Source: Collinsella sp.
GTDB taxonomy: Bacteria > Actinomycetota > Coriobacteriia > Coriobacteriales > Coriobacteriaceae
Assembly (NCBI GenBank): GCA_022720335.1
Contig: JAIHVJ010000021.1
Location: 1-15,414 of the forward strand
Direction: 5' to 3'
DNA: 15,414 bases
Positions within the stretch are counted from its first letter, which is position 1, and each line of letters starts with the position of its first letter. Both the position numbers and the translations under genes were made by a program. Of the stretch, positions 1 to 8,021 are shown piece by piece. The notes under the pieces were generated by a model, which was given only the letters and a program-made list of their open reading frames with translations, searched no databases and was not told the DNA's origin.

Positions 1-268
1 GAAGGCATTTAATGGCGGTGCCGAACGGCAATATTCGGTCGGGTGAGCGGCGGTGCTGATTCGCAATATAGGTGGTGTCGAAAGGGCCTAGGACTCACCT
101 ATACAGGACGACCTGCGCGCTTTCGTCGGATGACGGGCTATGTGTCGAGATGGGGGTCTCGGGTGGAGGCCGCGTCGCGGTCGCGGTCGGCCAGCGACCA
201 TCGGTACGGCTCAATCGTATTACCAGAACTAGTAAGGAGCCGCCCTTTCGGACGACTCAAACTGTAAT

Positions 269-344
269 GGGGCTTTTTTAGCTACCCCGGCCGTTACTCC
301 GCCAAAGCATTCGCGCTATCTGCCGGGGTGGCTAAAATAGCCCC
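269..344. repeat. 23-bp inverted repeat with 30-base spacer
   Basis: The left arm (269-291) and right arm (322-344) are reverse complements at 21 of 23 positions. Each arm also has a GGGG-N12-CCCC layout of its own (GGGG 269-272 with CCCC 285-288; GGGG 325-328 with CCCC 341-344). The right arm can therefore fold locally through GGCTA/TAGCC (331-ish core), competing with the long stem. No T-run follows the right arm on the + strand, so it is not a canonical terminator in that direction. It may be a terminator for an upstream unit, a structured RNA, or a small inverted-repeat element; the function is unknown. Confidence 0.75.
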
Positions 345-457
345 GTCCCAAATTAGCTACTCTGACCAAAATCCCTGGGACAAATACTTCTGATAGATTT
401 TGTCTTTCTTGGCTATTGCGTAGTTTAAGAGATTCCATTCCAATAATTACAGCTTTT

Positions 458-475
458 TGCTAAAGCGTTTTAGCA
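458..475. promoter_or_regulatory. Operator-like 18-bp palindrome, LacI-family style
   Basis: TGCTAAAGCGTTTTAGCA reads as its own reverse complement at 16 of 18 positions and is centred on CG. Even-length palindromes with a central CG flanked by A/T runs are typical of LacI/GalR-family operators. It sits about 14 bases upstream of the -35 box of the proposed ppdK promoter. The regulator is not in this window, and the assignment to a family is inference from symmetry only. A second, overlapping pairing exists between AAAGCG (462-467) and CGCTTT (484-489). Confidence 0.4.
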
Positions 476-488
476 GTTTATACCGCTT

Positions 489-519
489 TTGACCTGCGAC
501 TACGTTGTACTGGTATCTT
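489..519 (+). promoter_or_regulatory. Probable ppdK promoter
   Basis: TTGACC (489-494) resembles a -35 box. TATCTT (514-519) is preceded by TGG, giving an extended -10 element (TGnTATCTT). The spacer is 19 bases, longer than ideal, but the extended -10 can compensate. Transcription would begin near 526 and give a leader of about 170 bases before the GTG start at 695. Confidence 0.4.
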
Positions 520-605
520 CATAAGGTAACCACCTTTACCTACCGTTTACCGCCAGTTTTAGCACGTTTACCAAACCGCGCAGCCTCTGCTCAAGCCCGC
601 CCAAA

Positions 606-678
606 ACCCGCCGTATAGTTCCCTCACGGTCCGCATCCGGCGGGTCGATTCGTTACCACGGTCGTGTGTGCGAACACA
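606..678 (+). promoter_or_regulatory. Structured ppdK leader: two hairpins before the RBS
   Basis: ACCCGCCG (606-613) pairs perfectly with CGGCGGGT (638-645) across a 24-base loop. TGTGT (665-669) pairs perfectly with ACACA (674-678) around a GCGA loop, a stable GNRA tetraloop. The second hairpin ends three bases before the ribosome binding site AAGGGGAAG (682-690). Together they suggest a folded leader that may affect translation or mRNA stability. This is read from sequence symmetry; no known riboswitch class is recognised. Confidence 0.4.
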
Positions 679-694
679 TAGAAGGGGAAGTATC

Positions 695-3445
<2,751 letters not shown>

Positions 3446-3483
3446 CGTTTTGGGTTTAGACGCCTAGCGTAGCCCCCTTCATG

Positions 3484-3511
3484 CCGCCCGTCTCGTTCGT
3501 GAGGCGGGCGG
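3484..3511 (+). terminator. Hairpin after ppdK, probable terminator
   Basis: An 11-bp stem (3484-3494 with 3501-3511, one G-T pair) closes a six-base loop and starts about 38 bases after the ppdK stop. The sequence just after it is TTATC rather than a T-run, with T-rich sequence only from 3526, so intrinsic termination may be weak or depend on other factors. Confidence 0.55.
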
Positions 3512-3515
3512 TTAT

Positions 3516-3579
3516 CATGTGCGGGTTTTGTCTTTTTGTCTGCGTAAAAAAATGTTCTTGCAGCAGAAACCCGCGCGTG
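3516..3579. repeat. 13-bp inverted repeat spanning the rplS -35 region
   Basis: Bases 3516-3528 and 3567-3579 are reverse complements at 11 of 13 positions, with an exact 8-bp core GCGGGTTT / AAACCCGC. The right arm ends at the base before the proposed -10 box of rplS, and the -35 box lies in the 38-base spacer. A tandem 8-bp duplication, TTTTGTCT twice, sits at 3526-3541. The repeat could be an operator pair or part of an extended terminator for ppdK. Confidence 0.5.
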
Positions 3580-3585
3580 TATACT
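3558..3585 (+). promoter_or_regulatory. Probable rplS promoter
   Basis: TTGCAG (3558-3563) and TATACT (3580-3585) are separated by 16 bases, close to a housekeeping sigma consensus. A start near 3592 would leave a leader of about 60 bases before rplS. The ppdK hairpin upstream supports separate transcription. Confidence 0.55.
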
Positions 3586-3606
3586 CGAATACGTTTGTTC
3601 AACTAC

Positions 3607-3630
3607 GTGCCGGCCAAGGTGGTACGGCAC
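3607..3630 (+). promoter_or_regulatory. rplS leader hairpin
   Basis: GTGCCG (3607-3612) pairs perfectly with CGGCAC (3625-3630) around a 12-base loop, about 15 bases after the predicted transcript start and 13 bases before the AAGGA ribosome binding site (3643-3647). Short leader hairpins of this kind mediate autoregulation of L19 in some Firmicutes; equivalence here is only a hypothesis. Confidence 0.4.
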
Positions 3631-3654
3631 CTCTAGAAGAGTAAGGAATTGCAC

Positions 3655-3996
3655 ATGGATTACATCCGCGCAATCGAGCGTCAGCAGATCCGCGAGGACA
3701 TTCCTCAGGTTCGCGTCGCCGACAACGTCAAGGTTCACTACCGCATTAAGGAAGGCGACCGCGAGCGCATCCAGGTCTTCCAGGGCGACGTCATCCGCAT
3801 GGCCGGCGCCGGTGCCCGCGAGACCTTCACCGTCCGCAAGATGTCCTTCGGTGTCGGTGTTGAGCGTACCTTCCCGCTTCACAGCCCCAAGATCGCCAAG
3901 CTCGAGGTCGTTCGTCATGGTCGCGTCCGTCGCGCCAAGCTGTACTACCTCCGCGACAAGGTGGGCAAGGCTGCTCGCATCCCCGAGAAGCGCTAA
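3655..3996 (+). CDS. rplS: 50S ribosomal protein L19
   Basis: The 113-residue product is a large-subunit ribosomal protein that lies at the interface with the 30S subunit. It aligns with E. coli L19 over nearly its whole length: RQQIREDIPQVRVADNVKV, then FQGDVIRM, FTVRKMSFGVGVERTFPLHSPKI and the basic C-terminal block RVRRAKLYYLRDKVGKAARI. The ATG at 3655 follows AAGGA (3643-3647) with seven bases between. A TTG two codons earlier is in frame but too close to the ribosome binding site. It has its own promoter and terminator here; the usual neighbours rpsP, rimM and trmD are not adjacent. Confidence 0.98.
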   Translation: MDYIRAIERQQIREDIPQVRVADNVKVHYRIKEGDRERIQVFQGDVIRMAGAGARETFTVRKMSFGVGVERTFPLHSPKIAKLEVVRHGRVRRAKLYYLRDKVGKAARIPEKR

Positions 3997-4011
3997 GAAG
4001 ATCGCAGCGCC

Positions 4012-4029
4012 TGTCCACTCGTTTGGACA
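4012..4029 (+). other. Small hairpin preceding the rplS terminator
   Basis: TGTCCA (4012-4017) pairs perfectly with TGGACA (4024-4029). It sits between the rplS stop codon and the main terminator and may protect the 3' end of the transcript. Confidence 0.4.
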
Positions 4030-4030
4030 C

Positions 4031-4060
4031 AAGGGTCACCTTCGGGTGGCCCTTCTTTTT
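4031..4060 (+). terminator. Rho-independent terminator of rplS
   Basis: A 10-bp stem (4031-4040 with 4045-4054, one G-T pair) is closed by a TTCG tetraloop and followed by CTTTTT. This is a canonical intrinsic terminator. Only 29 bases separate it from rnhB and no clear promoter fits there, so rnhB probably depends on read-through or on a promoter inside the rplS region. Confidence 0.9.
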
Positions 4061-4089
4061 ATCTGATTTGCATGCAAGGAGGGCCTGGT

Positions 4090-4878
4090 ATGGCCAATAT
4101 GACGAGCTCGGTTTCGGCATCGCAGGTTGCCGGTGAGTTGGCGAGCGCTACGTTTGAGGAGATTCCCGCCCTCGTGGAGCATTATCGCGAGGACCCGCGC
4201 CAGCAGGTGATCAAGGCTTGCGAGCGTGCCCTCAAACGCCATGCCAAAGAGCTTGCCGAGCGCGAGCGCGTCAACGGCATGTATCAGCTTATGCATGAGC
4301 TCGGCGGTGATGGTGTGGTCGTGGGCGTCGACGAGGTGGGCCGTGGCTCGGTAGCGGGTCCCTTGACCGTGTGTGCCGTGTGTCTTCCGATGGAGCCGCG
4401 CATCTGGGGCATCAACGATTCCAAAAAGCTCACGCCCGCGCGCCGCGAGCTGCTCTCGGTGAAGATAGCCGAGGTGGCGACTGCCATCGGCTTTTGCCAT
4501 ATCGCTCCTGCGGATATCGATGAGATGGGCATGGCCCGTGCTATCCGTACCGCCGTCGCGGGCGCCGTGGCCGATACGGGGCTCGAACCCGATTGTGTGC
4601 TTATGGACGGTAACCCCCTGGGCGCCGTTCCCAACGAGCGCGACGTGGTGAAGGGCGATGCCAAAATCGCCTGTATCGCCGCCGCGTCCATCATGGCCAA
4701 GGTCACGCGTGACGAGATGATGGTCGAGTACGACGCCGAGTACCCCGAGTACCATCTGGCCGAGTCGAAGGGCTATGCGAGCCCCGAGCATATCGAGGCC
4801 ATTCGCAAACATGGACTTTGTCCGCTGCACCGCGTGAGCTTTTGCGGAAACTTTCTGCAGACTGAGCGCCTTTTCTAG
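4090..4878 (+). CDS. rnhB: Ribonuclease HII
   Basis: Endonuclease that cuts the RNA strand of RNA-DNA hybrids and 5' of single ribonucleotides built into DNA, starting ribonucleotide excision repair. The 262-residue protein has the type II motif GVDEVGRGSVAGP with Asp81 and Glu82, then LMDG (Asp173), KGD (Asp190) and AAASIMAKVTRD, completing the four-acid active site. The end, YHLAESKGYASPEHIEAIRKHGLCPLHR, is typical of the family. Residues 1-70 form an N-terminal extension like that of the Bacillus subtilis enzyme. AAGGAGG (4077-4083) is correctly spaced for ATG 4090; the in-frame ATG at 4072 lies before that site and is unlikely. Confidence 0.96.
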   Translation: MANMTSSVSASQVAGELASATFEEIPALVEHYREDPRQQVIKACERALKRHAKELAERERVNGMYQLMHELGGDGVVVGVDEVGRGSVAGPLTVCAVCLPMEPRIWGINDSKKLTPARRELLSVKIAEVATAIGFCHIAPADIDEMGMARAIRTAVAGAVADTGLEPDCVLMDGNPLGAVPNERDVVKGDAKIACIAAASIMAKVTRDEMMVEYDAEYPEYHLAESKGYASPEHIEAIRKHGLCPLHRVSFCGNFLQTERLF

Positions 4879-4927
4879 GTCAATTGTGGAGACGGGGACC
4901 TTAAGGGTTCTATAAACCTGCTGGTAG

Positions 4928-4967
4928 GGGCCGTGTGCAACGCTATTGTTGCGCGCGGCCCGTTTTT
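4928..4967 (+). terminator. Rho-independent terminator of rnhB
   Basis: A 14-bp stem (4928-4941 with 4948-4961, including two G-T pairs) has a six-base loop and is followed by GTTTTT. It cleanly separates rnhB from the yraN-xerC run. The roughly 100 bases from 4968 to 5066 should hold the next promoter, but I see no convincing -35/-10 pair; TTGGTC at 4977 with TACTTA at 5003 is only a weak candidate. Confidence 0.9.
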
Positions 4968-5066
4968 GGACGGCATTTGGTCAGCTTTTGGTTTGCTTCC
5001 GGTACTTACCCGCATGAAAGGTGCCCTCATCATCGGGGCAATGCAGTGTGCGGGAAAGGAGACCCC

Positions 5067-5552
5067 ATGAGTGCCGCAAGCAAAAAGAGCAAGACGCAGC
5101 AGCTCAAGGAGCGTTGGGAAAACGGCGAGCTCGACTGCGGGGCGATGACGCCCGAGTTTATCAAGGGACTCAGTCCCCGCGAGCTGGGCATGCTGGGCGA
5201 ATTGATCACCATCGACTACTTTAACGAGCGCGGCTACACCTTGCTGGAGCAGGGTTATCGTTGCACCGAGGGCGAGGCCGATCTGGTGCTGCTCGACGAG
5301 CTCGACGATGTCGTGGTGATGGCCGAGGTCAAGACCAGACGCGTCGCACTGGATTGCAACACGCGGGTCTTTCCCGAGGAGGCTGTGGACGCCCAAAAGC
5401 AACGCCGCTATCGCCGCATCGCAAGTTGCTATCTCATGGAGCATTATCCGCTCAAGGCGATTCGCTTCGATGCTGTGGGTGTCACCATTCGCGGCGGGCA
5501 TATCGCCGAGATCGAGCACCAGTACAACGCGTTCGATTGGCAGGTTTCGTGA
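5067..5552 (+). CDS. yraN: YraN family (UPF0102) endonuclease-fold protein
   Basis: The 161-residue product has the features of the YraN/UPF0102 family, small proteins with a Holliday-junction-resolvase-like PD-(D/E)XK fold whose role is poorly known. Visible motifs are GMLGELITIDYFNERGYTLLEQGYRC (from residue 41), EGEADLV with Asp72, and AEVKTR with Glu87 and Lys89, the expected D-(X)n-ExK set. The charged N-terminal segment of about 40 residues makes it longer than the usual 120-130. The start at ATG 5067 is set by AAAGGAG (5055-5061); an internal ATG at 5145 would give a family-sized protein but lacks a good site. Its stop overlaps the comM start (TGATG). The link with comM and dprA suggests a job in DNA recombination. 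Confidence 0.88.
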   Translation: MSAASKKSKTQQLKERWENGELDCGAMTPEFIKGLSPRELGMLGELITIDYFNERGYTLLEQGYRCTEGEADLVLLDELDDVVVMAEVKTRRVALDCNTRVFPEEAVDAQKQRRYRRIASCYLMEHYPLKAIRFDAVGVTIRGGHIAEIEHQYNAFDWQVS

Positions 5553-7075
5553 TGGCGTTCGAGACGTTTGCCGTTCACGCGGCCTGCATCCGCGGCGTCG
5601 AGGCGATTCACGTCACGGTCGAGGTCTCGCTTGCCGGCGGCGTTCCGGGCATCCAAATGCTCGGCATTCCGAGTATGGAGGTGATGGAGTCGCGCGGTCG
5701 TATTCGCTGCGCGATGCGCTCCGCCGGGTTCGAGATCCCACGCTCGGGCATTACGGTCAACCTGGCGCCCGGCGATATTCGCAAGACCGGTAGCGGCTTT
5801 GATCTGCCTGTCGCCATCGCGGTTCTGGCAGCCGATGGTCAGATTCCCCGTGACAACCTCGATCGCTGCCTTATCGCCGGCGAGCTCGGCTTGGACGGTA
5901 CGGTGCTTCCCGTCAAGGGCGAGGTGGCGTTTCAACTGCTGGCTCGCGACATGGGGCTGTCTTTTATCGCCGGCAGGTCAGACCAGCATGTGCCACTCGC
6001 GGGCGTGGATTGCGGCTTTATCGATCATTTGTCTCAGCTTGCTCATGGTATGGGCGATGCCGCGCGGCACTACCTGGATTCTGAAGGGCCTGAGGCGACC
6101 TTTGAGCCCGAGCTCGACTATGCCGACGTGCTGGGGCAGGAGGTTGCCAAACGCGGCATGGCGCTTGCGGCGGCAGGAGAACTCGGCTTGCTCATGATTG
6201 GGTCCCCGGGATCGGGCAAGACTATGCTCGCACGTCGTATGACCGGCATCCTGCCCGAGCTTTCTGTTGAGGATCAACAGGAGGCGCTGTGCATCCATTC
6301 GGTTTTGGGTGAGAACATTGATGGCTTGTTGGCGGGGCACCGGCCCTTCCGCAGTCCCCATCACAGTATTTCGACCGCAGGCCTTATCGGCGGTGGGCGC
6401 CCGGTGCACCCGGGTGAGATCAGCCTTGCTCATGGCGGTGTGCTCTTTTTGGACGAGCTTGCCGAGTTTCCCACGGGTGTGCTGCAGACGCTGCGTCAGC
6501 CCATCGAACGTGGCTATGTGAGGATCGTACGCGTCGACGGGGCCTTTACCTTCCCGTCTCGCTTTCAACTGCTGGCTGCGAGCAATCCCTGCCCCTGCGG
6601 CTTTTTGGGCGATCGCGAGGTGCCGTGTCGCTGCTCGGCGGCGATGGTGGAGCGCTATCGGGCAAAGCTGCGCGGTCCTTTGGCCGACCGTATCGACATG
6701 ATGATCGATGTGACCCGTCCCGACCCCCAGGTGATTATCGAGGGCGCGGAGGGTATGTCGTCGGCCGAGTTACGTGACTACGTTGTGCGCGGTCGCGCCT
6801 TTCGCGCCTGGCGCGAGTCCCGTATGGACGATGCGGATGCCGAGGCCGAGGATGACGAGACACGGTCCATTGACGGCGTCGTTTCGACCTTTGAGCTCGA
6901 TGATGCGGCGGAGAAGTGTGTGCTCGGTCTGTCCAAACGCACACATCTCACAGGGCGCGGCATCGTGCGCCTGGTTCGCATTGCGCGCACGATCGCAGAT
7001 GTCGCCGAGAGCGAACAAGTGACGCAGGACCACGTGCTCGAGGCGGCGATGTACCAGGGAAGGAGGGACCAATGA
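5552..7075 (+). CDS. comM: ComM/YifB family Mg-chelatase-like AAA+ ATPase
   Basis: The 507-residue protein matches ComM in length and domain order. ComM is a hexameric helicase that promotes branch migration during integration of incoming DNA in natural transformation; in non-competent bacteria its role is less clear. Residues 1-170 form the N-terminal domain with GIPSMEVMESRGRIRCAMRSAGF and VNLAPGDIRKTGSGFDLPVA. Walker A GSPGSGKT is at 217-224 and Walker B VLFLDE at 297-302. The cysteine cluster NPCPCGFLGDREVPCRC and GPLADRID follow, then a C-terminal Mg-chelatase helical region ending near LTGRGIVRLVRIARTIAD. ATG 5552 shares a base with the yraN stop, implying translational coupling; a longer upstream frame is only the yraN region read in another frame. 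Confidence 0.95.
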   Translation: MAFETFAVHAACIRGVEAIHVTVEVSLAGGVPGIQMLGIPSMEVMESRGRIRCAMRSAGFEIPRSGITVNLAPGDIRKTGSGFDLPVAIAVLAADGQIPRDNLDRCLIAGELGLDGTVLPVKGEVAFQLLARDMGLSFIAGRSDQHVPLAGVDCGFIDHLSQLAHGMGDAARHYLDSEGPEATFEPELDYADVLGQEVAKRGMALAAAGELGLLMIGSPGSGKTMLARRMTGILPELSVEDQQEALCIHSVLGENIDGLLAGHRPFRSPHHSISTAGLIGGGRPVHPGEISLAHGGVLFLDELAEFPTGVLQTLRQPIERGYVRIVRVDGAFTFPSRFQLLAASNPCPCGFLGDREVPCRCSAAMVERYRAKLRGPLADRIDMMIDVTRPDPQVIIEGAEGMSSAELRDYVVRGRAFRAWRESRMDDADAEAEDDETRSIDGVVSTFELDDAAEKCVLGLSKRTHLTGRGIVRLVRIARTIADVAESEQVTQDHVLEAAMYQGRRDQ

Positions 7076-8007
7076 TGGCCGAGGGGACCTTCGAGCTGCA
7101 TCCAGGTGATACGTTGTATCCCGAGACCGTTTTGGAGCTTTCTGATGTACCCCAGACGCTCTATGTGCGCGGCAACCCCGAGGCGCTTTCGACGCCCGCG
7201 CTCTCCATCATCGGCGCGCGCAAGGCCTCGCCGTATGGTCTTGCCGTGGCAGAGCTTGCGGCAAAAGTGGCGGTTGATGCGGGCGTGACGGTTGTATCGG
7301 GCGGCGCGGTCGGTTGTGACCAGGCCTCGGGTTGGGCTGCGGTCAACGCCGGCGGCAAACACGTCGTGGTGCTGGGGACGGGCGCCGACGTGGTCTATCC
7401 GCGTTCGAGCGCGGGGCTTATTACGCGCACGCTTGATACGGGCGGCGCGGTCGTGTCGATCTCTCCGTGGGGCATGGGTCCGCGCAAGTTTGCTTTTCCG
7501 CGCCGCAATCGCGTGATCGCGGCCCTGTCGCAAGCCCTCTTTGTATCCGAGGCGGGTATGCCTTCTGGGACGTTTTCTACAGCCGAGGCTGCTATGGATT
7601 TGGGGCGCGAACTTCTTGCCGTGCCGGGGTCGATCCTATCGCCCGAGTCGCGTGGCACGAATTACCTCATTGCGAACGGTGCCTGCTGCATCGTCGACGA
7701 GGAATCTATCGAGATGGCTATCTCACGCATCTACGGAACCCTGCGCTACTCGCGCCCCGATGCTCCCGGCATTGCCGACCTGGATTCAACGCAGCAGACC
7801 GTGATGCATGCGCTCATCGCCTCTCCGCTCAAGGTCGACGACATCGCGGCGCTCGTCTCGCTCGATGCTGTCGGTGTACTCAAACTCTTGGGTTCGCTTG
7901 AACTCGAGGGCCTTATCGAGCGCATGATGGATGGAAGGTATGCGCCCTCCAAGTTTGCCCTTCACGCCCAGACACCCTTCGGTCACAATGGAAAACGTGT
8001 CAATTAG
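7072..8007 (+). CDS. dprA: DNA-processing protein DprA
   Basis: DprA binds incoming single-stranded DNA and loads RecA during transformation. The 311-residue product has the Rossmann-like core: LYVRGNPE, IIGARKASPYG (47-56), VVSGGAVGCD (74-83), LGTGADVVYP (101-110), FPRRNRVIAALSQALFVSEA, and TAEAAMDLGRELLAVPGS with RGTNYLIANGA. A winged-helix C-terminus follows from about residue 238. The N-terminal SAM-like domain present in many DprA proteins is missing. The usual GIDxxAH motif reads GCDQASG. ATG 7072 overlaps the comM stop by four bases (ATGA) and follows AAGGAGG (7060-7066); ATG 7075 is equally possible. Confidence 0.93.
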   Translation: MMAEGTFELHPGDTLYPETVLELSDVPQTLYVRGNPEALSTPALSIIGARKASPYGLAVAELAAKVAVDAGVTVVSGGAVGCDQASGWAAVNAGGKHVVVLGTGADVVYPRSSAGLITRTLDTGGAVVSISPWGMGPRKFAFPRRNRVIAALSQALFVSEAGMPSGTFSTAEAAMDLGRELLAVPGSILSPESRGTNYLIANGACCIVDEESIEMAISRIYGTLRYSRPDAPGIADLDSTQQTVMHALIASPLKVDDIAALVSLDAVGVLKLLGSLELEGLIERMMDGRYAPSKFALHAQTPFGHNGKRVN

Positions 8008-8021
8008 AAAGGTGTTTGCAG

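Larger units (their letters stand above)
1..694. other. Long non-coding region upstream of ppdK
   Basis: No convincing gene lies in these roughly 690 bases. Short open frames between about 43 and 281 lack a good ribosome binding site, overlap each other and have composition unlike the neighbouring genes, so I do not call them. Bases 1-345 are GC-rich and contain an imperfect direct repeat and a long inverted repeat. Bases about 345-560 are clearly AT-richer than the flanking genes and hold a palindrome and a probable promoter. Bases 560-694 look like a 5' leader. The tail of an upstream gene could end in the first 60 bases, but nothing in the short reading frames there is recognisable. Confidence 0.7.

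Noticed and set aside
171..199. GC-rich hairpin GGTCGC/GCGACC with GTCGCG-type repeats
   Set aside because: Short simple-sequence repetition in GC-rich DNA readily gives such pairing; there is no T-run or other context to support a function.
43..281. Two overlapping short open frames near the window start
   Set aside because: They overlap in different frames, have no good ribosome binding site, use atypical codons and give Arg/Ser-rich products unlike any family I know. The second runs into the inverted-repeat arm at 269.
1..360. Known structured RNA such as a riboswitch, T-box, RNase P RNA, tmRNA or 6S RNA
   Set aside because: I compared the region with the core motifs I remember for these classes and found no match; a covariance search would be needed to settle it.
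668..694. Nine-codon longer ppdK start at GTG 668
   Set aside because: That codon lies in the stem of a hairpin and precedes the ribosome binding site at 682-690.
4935..5066. Upstream extension of yraN
   Set aside because: It would translate the rnhB terminator stem, and AAAGGAG at 5055-5061 points to ATG 5067.
5261..5551. Upstream extension of the comM frame
   Set aside because: It only reads the yraN gene in another frame; ComM homologues begin at the MAFETFAVHAA-like sequence encoded from 5552.
6916..7071. Upstream extension of dprA that might supply the missing N-terminal domain
   Set aside because: It overlaps the conserved comM C-terminus in another frame, and the Arg/His-rich translation does not resemble a SAM domain.
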